From Acidobacteriota bacterium (GTDB lineage: Bacteria > Acidobacteriota > Vicinamibacteria > Vicinamibacterales > UBA2999): a DNA stretch of 64,000 bases. Positions 7,860-17,186 of the stretch are shown one piece after another. The notes beneath the pieces were generated by a model, which worked only from the letters and a program-made list of their open reading frames with translations, had not been told where the DNA came from and searched no databases. The stretch covers positions 29,438 through 93,437 of the forward strand of contig JAGNJW010000021.1 of assembly GCA_018000455.1 (NCBI GenBank), written 5' to 3'. Position 1 is the first letter of the stretch, and each line of letters begins with the position of its first letter. The position numbers and the translations under genes were made by a program.

Positions 7860-9370
7860 CCCTCCTCGCCGGCGCCCTGCTGGCGCTGTCATTTCCGCGC
7901 TACGGCCACGCCGTGGTGGCGCTCGTGGCCGTGGTGCCGCTCATCGTGGCCGTCTCGGGCTGGCGCGGACGCCCGGGCGTCTTGTCTGGACAGCCGTTCC
8001 GGCGCGGTGCGGCGCTTGGGGCCGCGGCGGGTCTCGTGCACTACCTGGGCACGATCTACTGGACGGGCGCGGTCGTTGAAACCTTCGGCGGACTGCCCGG
8101 CATCGTGGCCTGGCTGTGCGCGCTGGCGCTGGCGCTCTACATGTCGGCGTACACGGCCCTTGCCTGCGGGTTGACCGGCGCCGTGATTCAGCGTGCTGGC
8201 GCGGCCGGACTCGTCGTTGCCCCGGTGGCGTGGGTGGCTGCCGAGTTCGCGCGCGGACACGTGCTCGGGGGATTTCCCTGGATTCCGCTCGGCAGCGCGG
8301 TGGTCACGTTGGTGCCGGTGGCGCAGCTGGCGAGCCTCGTCGGCGTCTACGGCGTGTCCTTCTTCCTCGTGACCTTGGGCACGCTGGTGGCGCTGGCCAT
8401 GATGAGCGCCCGCCCGACGCGCACGGCCGCCGCTATCAGCGCCGTCGTGCTTCTCCTGGCTGCCTCGGCGTGGGGAAGTGCCCGGGTCACCGACGCGCGC
8501 TTGACGCGTGAGGGCACGCCCCTCACGGTGGGACTCATCCAGCCCAACGTGTCACAGGAAGACAAGTGGAACCGCGCCCGCGTTGGCGAGATCGGCCGGC
8601 GCTACGCCGCGCTCACGCGCCGGGCCGTGGCCGATGGCGCCCAGGCCATTCTGTGGCCCGAATCGTCGACGCCCTACCTCTTCAACGAAGATCCGGTGCA
8701 AGCCGAGGCGGTGCGGGCCCTGGTGCGCGAGTCCGGGGTGCCGCTCCTCTTCGGCACCGACGAAGTCGAGCGCGGCGAGCCCGACAAGTACTTCAACTCC
8801 GCCTTCGTGCTCGACCCGAGCGGCGCGGTGGCGGCCGTGTATCGCAAGATGCAGCTCGTGCCGTTCGGCGAGTACGTTCCACTCAAGCACCTGCTGTTCT
8901 TCGTGGCGCCGCTGGTCGACGCGGTGGCGGAGTTCGCGCCCGGGCAGCAGGTGACGATGTTGCCGATCGCCGGTCACATGGCGAGCACTGCCATCTGCTA
9001 CGAGGTCGTCTACCCGCATCTCATTCGGCGCGGTGTGCTGGCCGGCGCCGAGCTGCTGACGACGATCACCAACGACGCGTGGTACGGCGATTCTTCCGCA
9101 CCCTACCAGCACTTCGAACTCGCCTCGATGCGCGCCATCGAGCAGGGCCGGTATCTGGCGCGGGCCGCCAATACCGGCATTTCCGGGGTCATCGATCCGT
9201 ATGGCCGGCCGGTCGTCGCCACCCGCGTCTTCGAAGAAGCGGTGGTGACCGCCGAGGTCCGCTTCCTGCAGTCGCGCACGCTCTATGCGACAATCGGTGA
9301 CGCGGTGGCCATCGCGTCACTGGCCGCGACGCTCGCGGTGGCCGCGTGGCTGGCGGCGACGCGACACTAG
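7844..9370 (+). CDS. lnt: Apolipoprotein N-acyltransferase
   Basis: An inner-membrane enzyme that N-acylates the lipidated Cys of lipoproteins, the last step of maturation. An N-terminal multi-helix membrane part precedes a nitrilase-type periplasmic domain containing the full Glu-Lys-Cys triad: Glu in LWPESSTPYLF, Lys in YRKMQLVPFGEYVP, Cys in TAICYEVVYPHL. No ATG, GTG or TTG exists in frame before GTG 7913, but the 23 codons before it read LDYPLALLAGALLALSFPRY, the conserved first helix of the family. I therefore place the start at CTG 7844, which yields 508 residues (family about 510) and overlaps the SPOR gene by 16 bp. A GTG 7913 start would give 485 residues lacking most of helix 1. Confidence 0.9.
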   Translation: MDYPLALLAGALLALSFPRYGHAVVALVAVVPLIVAVSGWRGRPGVLSGQPFRRGAALGAAAGLVHYLGTIYWTGAVVETFGGLPGIVAWLCALALALYMSAYTALACGLTGAVIQRAGAAGLVVAPVAWVAAEFARGHVLGGFPWIPLGSAVVTLVPVAQLASLVGVYGVSFFLVTLGTLVALAMMSARPTRTAAAISAVVLLLAASAWGSARVTDARLTREGTPLTVGLIQPNVSQEDKWNRARVGEIGRRYAALTRRAVADGAQAILWPESSTPYLFNEDPVQAEAVRALVRESGVPLLFGTDEVERGEPDKYFNSAFVLDPSGAVAAVYRKMQLVPFGEYVPLKHLLFFVAPLVDAVAEFAPGQQVTMLPIAGHMASTAICYEVVYPHLIRRGVLAGAELLTTITNDAWYGDSSAPYQHFELASMRAIEQGRYLARAANTGISGVIDPYGRPVVATRVFEEAVVTAEVRFLQSRTLYATIGDAVAIASLAATLAVAAWLAATRH

Positions 9371-9392
9371 GTAGGTGGAAGGAGCGAGGGGC

Positions 9393-10530
9393 GTGGCGCA
9401 GGCACAGGACGAACTGGTTCGACGATCGGGAGATCTGCTCAAACGAGCCAGCGATCTCCGGAGCTATCTTTGACCGGGCTACCGCCACCGACGAACTCGC
9501 CACTCTCGAAGCGCGCATCGCCGCTCCAGAGTTCTGGAAAGACCAAGTTGACGCCCAAAAGGCCCTGCAGCGCCGTCGCCGTCTGAGCGAAGACGTCGAA
9601 CTGCGCGACTCGCTCGGCCGCCGCATCGGCGATCTCGGCGTGCTGCTCGAATGGGCCGCCGGCGGGGAAGACGTTGCCGCCGACCTGGCGCGCGGGCTGA
9701 ACGACCTCGAATCGGAAGTCGATGCAGCCGAGACGAAGAAGATGCTCTCGGGCGAGCACGACAACTCCAGCGCCATCGTCACGATTCACCCTGGCGCCGG
9801 CGGCGTCGACTCGCAGGACTGGGCGGAGATGCTGCTCCGCATGTACCTCAAGTGGGCCGAGAAGCGCGGCCTGCGGCGCGAGCTCATCGACTACCAACCC
9901 GGCGAGGAAGCCGGCCTCAAGAGCGCCACGGTGCTGCTCGAGGGCGACTACGCGTTCGGCTTGATGTCGGCCGAGGCCGGCGTACACCGCCTGGTGCGCA
10001 TCTCGCCGTTCGATCAGGCGGCCAGGCGCCACACGGCGTTCGCCTCGGTCTATGTCTGGCCCGAGATCGACGATGACATCGACATCGAGATTTCCGAGAA
10101 GGACTTGCGTGTCGACACCTATCGTTCGAGTGGCGCCGGCGGCCAGCACGTCAACGTCACCGATTCAGCCGTGCGCATCACGCACCTGCCGACCGGCATC
10201 GTCGTGTCGTGCCAGAATGAACGCTCGCAGCACAAGAATCGCGACGTGGCGATGAAGGTGCTACGGGCACGGCTCTACGACCTGCGGCTCAAGGAGCAGC
10301 AAGCGAGACTCGACCAGATCGGTGGCGCCAAGCGCGACAATTCGTTCGGCAGCCAGATCCGCAGCTACGTGCTGCAGCCGTACCAGATGATCAAGGACCA
10401 TCGCACCAAGATGCAGGTGGGCGACGTGCATCGCGTGCTCGACGGCGAGCTCGACGACTTCATCAAGGGCTATCTGATGGGCAAGGCGGCCGGCACGCTG
10501 GGGCAGGCGACGGCGGACGACGACGAGTAG
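9393..10530 (+). CDS. prfB: Peptide chain release factor 2, made by programmed +1 frameshift
   Basis: Recognises UGA and UAA stop codons and triggers peptide release. Translation starts at GTG 9393 behind a strong Shine-Dalgarno GGAAGGAG (9377-9384), reads 26 codons to CTT 9468-9470, meets in-frame TGA 9471-9473, and resumes in the +1 frame at GAC 9472. The product is 378 residues. The RF2-specific SPF tripeptide (ISPFDQAARRH) and the GGQ loop (SSGAGGQHVN) are present. The frameshift makes synthesis self-limiting, because abundant RF2 terminates at the TGA. It converges with the penicillin-binding protein gene, 5 bp away. A conventional single-frame call would miss the first 26 codons. Confidence 0.96.
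9456..9474 (+). promoter_or_regulatory. RF2 programmed +1 frameshift site
   Basis: The sequence around the shift is CTC CGG AGC TAT CTT TGA C. CTT TGA C is the canonical slippery stop of prfB genes: peptidyl-tRNA-Leu slips from CUU to UUU while UGA waits for RF2. The upstream CCGGAG resembles the internal Shine-Dalgarno that stimulates the shift in E. coli, at similar spacing from CUU. The reading frames before and after join into one continuous RF2 N-terminal coiled-coil (LRSYL then DRATATDELATLE). Confidence 0.93.
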
Positions 10531-10535
10531 CCGGG

Positions 10536-12806
10536 TCAGCGGCTGGGCTGCGTGCCGGTGATGAACGCTTCGGTGATGGCCTGCGGCGTGCCGTCGTCCA
10601 CGGGTTGGCCGGTGTGGCGGTCGACCGGCAGGAACACGATATTGCCCGGCGCGTCGAACTCGGGCGGGTGCTCGCGGTCGCGGTCCTCGAGCCAGGCTCG
10701 CATGATGTCGATCCAGATCGGCAGCGCCGCCGTGGTGCCCGTCTCGCCGTTGCCGATCGGCTTCTTCTCGTCGTAACCAAGCCATACGCCGAGCGTGATC
10801 TCCGGGTCGAAGCCCACGAACCAGGCGTCGGTGTAGTCGTCGACCGTCCCTGTCTTGCCGGCGAGCGGCCAGTTGAGTGCGGCGGCGGAGGCCGCCGTGC
10901 CACGCTGCACCACGCCGCGCAGCAGACTCGTCATTACATAAGCGGTGTCGGCGCGGATCGCGTCGCGCGCAACCGGCGTGTGCTCTTCGAGGGCGACGCC
11001 TTCGCGGTCGGTGACCGACAGCACCTGCGATGGTTCCATGCGGACGCCGTGGTTCGGGAAGGCGCTGTAAGCCGACGCCAGTGCGAGCAGCGTCGATTCG
11101 CCCGCGCCCAGCGCCGACGACAGGTACGGCGGCAGCTCGCCTGGCAGGCCGAAGCGAGCCGCGTACTGCGCGACCTGCGCCGGCCCCAGCATTTCCATGA
11201 CCAGCACGGCGGGGATGTTGCGTGAGCGTTCGAGCGCCGTGCGCAGCGTCAGCGGGCCGTCGAACTTCCCGTCGTAGTTGCGCGGCACATACGGCGGCTG
11301 CCCGGCACCGGCATCGAACTCGTGTGGTTCGTCGCTCAAGATGGTCGCCGGCGTGAGACCACGGTCGATGGCCGCGGTGTAGAGGATGGGCTTGAAGGTG
11401 GAGCCGATCTGGCGGAGGGCCTGGGTGGCGCGATTGAACTTGCTGCGCTGGAAGCTGAAACCGCCAGCCATGGCGAGCACATGGCCGGTCTTGTTCTCGA
11501 CCGCGACCACGGCGCCTTCGAGCAGCGGCGTCTGCTCGAGCCGCACCGTGGCGGTGCCCGTCGTGCCGTCCACCGTCAGCAACTCCACGTCCACCACATC
11601 GCCCTCCCCGACGATCTGGGCGGCGTAGGTGCGGCGCGTCCACTGGAAGCTCTCCTTCGTGAGCTCCGCCCGGAGGGTGCCGATGCGCAGCGCACCGTGG
11701 CCGGGCGCGACGCCGGCGGCGTCGACGCGCTCGACGATGGCGGGCACGATGTCGCCGGCGGCCATCGGCCGGTTCCATCGCTCGTGGCGGTAGGTGGCGA
11801 TGTCGGCGCCGGTCGCAACCGCCTTCGCGTGGGCGCGCCGGAATCCCGTGCGTCGCTTGTCGACACGCCGGAGACCGGCGTCGAGGGCGCGGTTGACGAT
11901 GCGCTGCAGGCGGGCGTCGAGCGGTGTCCTGACGGTCAGACCGCTCTCGTAGAGCTGCTGGGCACCGTAGCGCGCTTCGAGATGCTTGCGCACTTCTTCG
12001 AGGTAGTAGGGAGCCAGCGACGACTCGCGCGCCGGGTCCCCGCGCGTCACGATCGGCCGCGCCTTGGCCGCGGCCGCGTCGCCACTGGTGATGAAGCCCT
12101 CGCTGGCCATCCGATCGAGCGCGTAGTTGCGTCGCCGCACGGCGGCGGTCATGTTCACGTACGGGCTCTGCCGCACGTTCCCCTGCAGGATGCCGGCAAT
12201 CAGTGCGGCTTCCTCCACGACCAGCTCCTTGACGGGTTTCCCGAAGTAGAGCTGCGCTGCCGCCTCGACGCCGTAGGCACCGTGCCCGAAGTACATCTGG
12301 TTGCAGTAGAGCGTGAAGATTTCTTCCTTGGTGTAGCGCTTCTCGATTTGGATCGAGAGCAGCAGTTCCTTCACCTTGCGTTCCCAGGTCTTCTCGTCGG
12401 TGAGGAACAACTTGCGCGCCAGCTGCTGGGTGAGGGTGCTGGCGCCGCCGGCCTTGCGCATCTGGATCACGTTGGTGACGACCGCGCGCACGAGGCCGGT
12501 GATGCTCAGGCCGAAGTGCTCGAAGAAGCCCGAATCCTCGGCCGACAGCACCGCCTGGCGCATGACCGCGGGGATCTCGTCGTAGCGCAGCACCACTCGG
12601 CGCTCGGTGGCGAACTCGCCGACGATTGTGCCGTCTTTGCCGAGCACGCGCGTGATGGTGTCGGGCTGGTAGGCGTCGAGCGCCGAGATGGCGGGAAGGT
12701 CGTCAGAGTAGGCGAAGAGCACGCCGCTCAAGGTGCCGCCGAGGGCGGCGCCGACGAAGAGCAGGGCGAGTCCGGCGTGTCGCGCGAAGGTTGGCAATGC
12801 AGGCAT
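10536..12806 (-). CDS. mrcA: Class A penicillin-binding protein (PBP1A-type)
   Basis: A bifunctional peptidoglycan synthase, 756 residues. An N-terminal membrane anchor (residues about 10-31) is followed by a GT51 glycosyltransferase domain with the catalytic EDSGFFEHFG motif and GGASTLTQQLARKLFL, an OB-like insert, then a transpeptidase domain with the active-site Ser-x2-Lys (GSTFKPILY), SRN and KTGT motifs. The C-terminus ends in a short polar tail. It lies 66 bp downstream of the DUF6600 gene on the same strand and converges with prfB. PBP1A versus PBP1B naming is by overall resemblance only. Confidence 0.93.
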   Translation of the reverse strand: MPALPTFARHAGLALLFVGAALGGTLSGVLFAYSDDLPAISALDAYQPDTITRVLGKDGTIVGEFATERRVVLRYDEIPAVMRQAVLSAEDSGFFEHFGLSITGLVRAVVTNVIQMRKAGGASTLTQQLARKLFLTDEKTWERKVKELLLSIQIEKRYTKEEIFTLYCNQMYFGHGAYGVEAAAQLYFGKPVKELVVEEAALIAGILQGNVRQSPYVNMTAAVRRRNYALDRMASEGFITSGDAAAAKARPIVTRGDPARESSLAPYYLEEVRKHLEARYGAQQLYESGLTVRTPLDARLQRIVNRALDAGLRRVDKRRTGFRRAHAKAVATGADIATYRHERWNRPMAAGDIVPAIVERVDAAGVAPGHGALRIGTLRAELTKESFQWTRRTYAAQIVGEGDVVDVELLTVDGTTGTATVRLEQTPLLEGAVVAVENKTGHVLAMAGGFSFQRSKFNRATQALRQIGSTFKPILYTAAIDRGLTPATILSDEPHEFDAGAGQPPYVPRNYDGKFDGPLTLRTALERSRNIPAVLVMEMLGPAQVAQYAARFGLPGELPPYLSSALGAGESTLLALASAYSAFPNHGVRMEPSQVLSVTDREGVALEEHTPVARDAIRADTAYVMTSLLRGVVQRGTAASAAALNWPLAGKTGTVDDYTDAWFVGFDPEITLGVWLGYDEKKPIGNGETGTTAALPIWIDIMRAWLEDRDREHPPEFDAPGNIVFLPVDRHTGQPVDDGTPQAITEAFITGTQPSR

Positions 12807-12872
12807 GGCGGTGGTCGGGACGGCGAACCTGACTATTGTGACATCAGCCGGGCCGAGCGGCCGGCGGCCACA

Positions 12873-14606
12873 TCAGCCCGGACGCCGGACGCCGCTCTGG
12901 CCGCTACGGCTGCTGCCGCTGCCGCGGCCATTGCCGCCAGGGCCGAAGGCACCTGGCCCCGCGGGGCGCGCGGCGCCGCCGCGCGGACGCGCCTGACCTG
13001 CGGCACCATCGCTCGGGGCTGGCCGCCGTGCTCCAGTCGATTCGCCGCCGCCGCGCCGTTCGGTCGGCGGGTTCACGGCGGAGTGCTCCGGCGGGGCCTC
13101 GCCACGCGGGACGCGCACCGGCGCGCCCACCGGCGCCACCTCCCGGGGCTCGCCTCGCGAGCGGCCGCCATCGCCGCGCGCGGCGCCACCGGGCGCGACC
13201 GATCGCTCGCGCGGATAACCGCCAGACGTTACACCCCGGTCGACAGGCGGTGCGTCCATCGGCCGGCGTCTGACCGGCGCGTCGGGTGAGCGCTCACCGC
13301 GCGCCGGGTCGGTCGGCCGCGGCTGATACGCGATCGGCGGTTCGCTGACGCCGCCGCGCCGAAAGGGACGCGACGTCGACGGCGTCCCGCGATTTCCGGG
13401 CCGGACGGCGAAGCGATCGCCCGGGCCGGCGGGACCCCGCGGGGCGATCATCTGCGACACGAAGCCGCCGAGCACCGGCCCAGCGAGGTAGCGGGGATCC
13501 TGCAGGTCGCGGTAGATCGGTCCGCGACGGCCAAAGGCGTGGCGAGGGAGAATCGACCACGACGAGGCGAACAGACCCACCGGGCCGAGCCGCGCACCGA
13601 CTGAGAAATCCACCAGCGGCCGCCGGTCCCAGCCGAGCGGCGACCATGCCACATGGTCGGCGGCCACGGCCCAGCCCACCCAGGCGGGGCCCCAGGCACG
13701 ATGCGGCATCCAGTACCAGCCGCGCGAGGCGTGATGCCCCCAGCGCCCGTAGTGATGCACGGGCCAGGCCCAGCGGTCGGTGTCGATCCACGTCCAGCCG
13801 TAGCGAGTGAAGCGCCACGATCCGTACTGATATGGCCGCCACGACGGACCGGCCGATGGAAACCACACGGCACCGTAGATTGGCAGGGTCGACCACTGGC
13901 CATGGGCCGCCAGGTCGGCGGCCCACGGTTGGAGCGGCCCCGGCAGGGCGGCATGGCGATCGGCGGTGACCAGGCGGAGCCGGCGGTCAGACCAATCGAG
14001 GAACGCATCGCGTTGGGTGCCACGCGCCCAGCGTGGCTTGAGGTCACGCGGGTCGACCTGCAGCACGTCGTCGGCGCCGACTGGCGTCTCGGTGTCGCCG
14101 ACCTCGAGGGCGGCGTGGCCTTCGCGCACCGCGATCACGGTGTCGCCGCGCAGGTCGTCGGCCGTGAGATCGTAGACTCCGCGCGCGGCCAGCCGCACCG
14201 GGCCGGCGGGCGTCGAGACGTAGAGCGCGTCAATGTCTGGCGGCGTGTGGACGACGAGGCGTCCACTGACCAGGCGCAGCCGCACGCCGAGATCGATACG
14301 CACGTCCGACAGCCGGTCGACGTGCGCTACGCTGCCGTCGTCGAGCACGAGTTCGGCCCGGCCCTCCGCCGTGACCAGGCGATCGTCCTCCTGCAGCAGG
14401 TCGGGCGCCTCGGCCGCCTGCACACCGTCGGGGCGCACGAGATCCACGCGGCCGTCGACGTAGGCAAGGCTGACAGGAGCCGGGCGCTCGAGTGCGCCGT
14501 GAGGATCGCCGGCGAGTGGCGTGTCCACCGGGAACTGGGCGGCTGCCGGGGTGGCCACCATCAGGCTCGCGGCGAGGGCAAACGAAGCGAAGCGGTAAGA
14601 GCGCAC
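12873..14606 (-). CDS. Exported FecR-like / DUF6600 tryptophan-rich protein
   Basis: 577 residues. A signal peptide (RFASFALAASLMVATPAAAQ) leads to a FecR-like beta domain (SLAYVDGRVDLVRPDG, ELVLDDGSVAHV, VSTPAGPVRL), then a Trp/Tyr-rich segment (YGSWRFTRYGWTWIDTDRWA, HHYGRWGHHASRGWYWMPHR) typical of DUF6600 proteins, and a long disordered tail of Arg, Pro and Gly. The start is GTG 14606 because GGTGGAGG sits six bases upstream and the signal peptide begins there; the frame is open to 14642. Exported and possibly envelope-associated; the molecular role is unknown. It is divergent from dnaJ. Confidence 0.75.
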   Translation of the reverse strand: MRSYRFASFALAASLMVATPAAAQFPVDTPLAGDPHGALERPAPVSLAYVDGRVDLVRPDGVQAAEAPDLLQEDDRLVTAEGRAELVLDDGSVAHVDRLSDVRIDLGVRLRLVSGRLVVHTPPDIDALYVSTPAGPVRLAARGVYDLTADDLRGDTVIAVREGHAALEVGDTETPVGADDVLQVDPRDLKPRWARGTQRDAFLDWSDRRLRLVTADRHAALPGPLQPWAADLAAHGQWSTLPIYGAVWFPSAGPSWRPYQYGSWRFTRYGWTWIDTDRWAWPVHHYGRWGHHASRGWYWMPHRAWGPAWVGWAVAADHVAWSPLGWDRRPLVDFSVGARLGPVGLFASSWSILPRHAFGRRGPIYRDLQDPRYLAGPVLGGFVSQMIAPRGPAGPGDRFAVRPGNRGTPSTSRPFRRGGVSEPPIAYQPRPTDPARGERSPDAPVRRRPMDAPPVDRGVTSGGYPRERSVAPGGAARGDGGRSRGEPREVAPVGAPVRVPRGEAPPEHSAVNPPTERRGGGESTGARRPAPSDGAAGQARPRGGAARPAGPGAFGPGGNGRGSGSSRSGQSGVRRPG

Positions 14607-14681
14607 GGGCAGCCTCCACCCGACGACACAGGCGGCGTCCACCGGAACGTCGGCTCCGGTGCGCGACTAGCTGGCTCGGCC

Positions 14682-14687
14682 AGTATA
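14682..14687 (-). promoter_or_regulatory. Candidate -10 box for the DUF6600 gene
   Basis: Read on the minus strand this is TATACT, about 76 bp upstream of the GTG at 14606. No convincing -35 element is visible at 16-18 bp. It lies in the divergent region shared with the dnaJ promoter. Confidence 0.3.
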
Positions 14688-14718
14688 GCAACCCTCGTCG
14701 GCGCACCCTCGGACAAAT

Positions 14719-14747
14719 TTGACAGTCGGAGACTCAGATTCCATACT
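14719..14747 (+). promoter_or_regulatory. Sigma70-type promoter of dnaJ-hspR
   Basis: TTGACA (14719-14724), a 17-bp spacer, and CATACT (14742-14747) make a near-consensus housekeeping promoter. Transcription would start near 14754, only about six bases before the dnaJ ATG, leaving almost no leader and no Shine-Dalgarno. An inverted repeat (CTCAG 14733-14737, CTGAG 14753-14757) flanks the -10 box and is a candidate operator for the HspR-like repressor encoded just downstream, although it is not a textbook HAIR element. Confidence 0.6.
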
Positions 14748-14759
14748 TAGAACTGAGCC

Positions 14760-15850
14760 ATGGACTTCTACGTCGTGCTCGGCGTGCAACGGGAGGCAAG
14801 CGATGGAGACATCCGCCGCGCCTTCAGACGCCTCGCCCGCCAGTACCATCCCGACATCAACCCGGGCGACCGCAAGGCCGCCGAGCGGTTCCGCGACATC
14901 GCGGCGGCCTACGAGACACTCGTCGATCCGCTGCGGCGGCAGCGCTACGACGCCGGCGAGACGCCCGAGGCTGCCGCCTCGGCCGCCGGGTTCACCGGCT
15001 TCGATTTCTCGCCGCTCGTGCATGCCGAGCCCGCGACCACCTTCGGCGATCTCTTCGCGGACGTGATCCTCGGCTCCGCCGACCGCCGTCCCGCCCGCGG
15101 GTCCGACGTCCACGTGCAGGCCACCATCACGCTGGAAGATGTCGCACACGGCGCGACGGCCCGCGTAACCGTGCCAAGGCGCGTGCCTTGCCGCGCCTGC
15201 CGCGGCTCCGGTGTGACCCAGGAGCCGCGCGTGGAATGCCCCGCGTGCGAGGGGCGTGGTGCGACGCAAGTGGCGCGCGGGCACATGATCTTCACCCGGC
15301 CGTGCGATCGCTGCGACGGCACGGGCCAGCGCGTTCGCCTGGCGTGTGGCGCCTGCCAGGGCGCCGGCACCGAGCCGCGAAGCGACGTGCTCGAGGTGCA
15401 GGTGTTGCCGGGCGTGGCCGATGGCGCCATCGTGCGTGCCGCGGGCATGGGGCATGCAGGCCGCCACGGCGGCAGTCCTGGTGATGCCTACGTTGCGATC
15501 GCGGTCGCGCCGCACGCACTCTACCGCCGCGACGGCGACGACCTGTTCGTCGAGGTGCCGGTGGCCGTGCACGAAGCGGCACTCGGGACACGGGTGGCCC
15601 TGCCGTTGCTCGACGGCGGGTCCGTGCGCCTCAAGGTGCCGCCCGGCACGCAGTCGGGCCAGCGGTTCCGCTTGCGCGACCGCGGACTGACGTCGCCGCG
15701 CGGCGAACGTGGTGATCTGGTTGCCGAGGTGCGGGTGATGCTGCCGCGCCTGCTCGACGAGCGATCGAAGGAACTCCTGCGCGAATTTGCCCGGTTGCAG
15801 CCGGACAGCGTGCGTGATGCTCGGTTCCCTGTGCACGAGGACCCACACTG

Positions 15851-15851
<1 letters not shown>
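14760..15851 (+). CDS. dnaJ: DnaJ co-chaperone
   Basis: A type I J-protein of 363 residues that stimulates DnaK ATPase and delivers unfolded clients. The J-domain is residues 1-68 with HPD at 30-32. There is a short G/F-type linker, then four zinc-binding repeats (CRACRGSG, CPACEGRG, CDRCDGTG, CGACQGAG) and the C-terminal substrate-binding beta domains. DnaK and GrpE are not nearby. Its stop overlaps the ATG of the following MerR-family gene, so repressor and chaperone are translationally coupled. Confidence 0.95.
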
Positions 15852-16282
<431 letters not shown>

Positions 16283-16292
16283 GCACCCGGCG

Positions 16293-16313
16293 CGGACGGT
16301 ATACAATCGTCCG
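16293..16313 (+). promoter_or_regulatory. Inverted repeat containing a -10-like box just before the DnaC-like gene
   Basis: CGGACG (16293-16298), a 9-base AT-rich loop GTATACAAT, and CGTCCG (16308-16313) form a perfect 6-bp inverted repeat ending three bases before ATG 16317. TACAAT (16302-16307) inside the loop is a plausible -10 element, which would place the start of transcription at the start codon. It may be an operator around a leaderless promoter or an RNA hairpin; the sequence alone does not decide. Confidence 0.4.
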
Positions 16314-16316
16314 GCG

Positions 16317-17174
16317 ATGGCGTGCGAGCAGTGTCACGGCAGTTACTGGGTGACAGAGATCGTCGACGGCGTGGACCGCGTCCGTCGTTGCGATTGCTGG
16401 CGGCAGTCGCTTGGGGAACATCAGCTCGCCAACGCCCGCATCCCGCGCCGATACCAGCACTGCCAGCTCTCGAACTTCGAGCAGACGGTCGACTCGCTGC
16501 GCGAAGCGCACCGCCGGGCGCGCGCCTTCGTCGATGCGTTCCCCGCCGTCGACAAGGGCCTGCTACTGCGCGGACGTCACGGCGTCGGCAAGACGCACCT
16601 GGCGGTGGCCATGCTGCGGGAAATCATGACGACCAAGGGTGCACGCGGCTATTTCTACGAAACACGCGAACTGCTCAAGCTCGTACGCGACACCTTCGCC
16701 GGCCCCGGCGAGTCGGAGCTGGACGTGCTCCGTCCGGTGCTCGAGGCCGACATCCTCGTGCTCGACGATCTCGGCGCGGAGAAGACGTCGGAGTGGGTAC
16801 AGGAGACGCTCGGGCTGGTCGTCAACACCCGCTACAGTGAGCGCCGGCCCACCATCTTCACGACCAATCTCGACGACTCGGCCGACACGACCAACCCCAA
16901 CTCGATGTACGTGCAGCTCGGCGCCCGCACGAGGTCGCGGTTGTTCGAGATGTGCCACTGGGTGGACATGGAGGGGCCCGACGTGCGCGAGGTGGGCAGC
17001 CCGAACCCGACGCCGGCCGACATCGCCCGCTACAACCAGCAGTCGCCGCTCTCGGACAAGAACCGCCGGTCGGGCGGCGTGGCCGACCGGCCGAAGGGGA
17101 TGGCCCGCGCGTCGCTTCGGCCGCGCGGCAACGCCGACGTGGCCTGGTCGGGCGGCAAGGGCGGGTCGGGGTAG
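16317..17174 (+). CDS. DnaC/IstB-like AAA+ ATPase with N-terminal zinc motif
   Basis: 285 residues. An N-terminal zinc-ribbon-like Cys set (C3, C6, C25, C27) precedes an ATPase core with Walker A (RGRHGVGKTHLAVA), Walker B (ADILVLDDLGAEK), sensor-1 region (PTIFTTNL) and an Arg-finger region (RTRSRLFEMC). This architecture is that of replicative helicase loaders (DnaC/DnaI). No transposase is nearby, so an IstB transposition helper is unlikely. The last 60 residues are polar and probably disordered. It sits 34 bp after hspR and 12 bp before hemW. Start ATG 16317 was chosen because the Cys motif begins there. Confidence 0.82.
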   Translation: MACEQCHGSYWVTEIVDGVDRVRRCDCWRQSLGEHQLANARIPRRYQHCQLSNFEQTVDSLREAHRRARAFVDAFPAVDKGLLLRGRHGVGKTHLAVAMLREIMTTKGARGYFYETRELLKLVRDTFAGPGESELDVLRPVLEADILVLDDLGAEKTSEWVQETLGLVVNTRYSERRPTIFTTNLDDSADTTNPNSMYVQLGARTRSRLFEMCHWVDMEGPDVREVGSPNPTPADIARYNQQSPLSDKNRRSGGVADRPKGMARASLRPRGNADVAWSGGKGGSG

Positions 17175-17186
17175 GACGCCCAGACA

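Noticed and set aside
9471..9473. In-frame TGA near the prfB start read as a pseudogene mutation
   Set aside because: It is the conserved CTT-TGA-C frameshift signal of RF2 genes, and the frames join perfectly.
11322..13289. A 655-codon + strand frame across the penicillin-binding protein gene
   Set aside because: Antisense shadow of a clearly coding gene with GT51 and transpeptidase motifs.
16317..17174. DnaC/IstB-like ATPase as an IS21-type transposition helper
   Set aside because: No transposase, terminal repeats or target duplication nearby; the N-terminal zinc motif fits a helicase loader.
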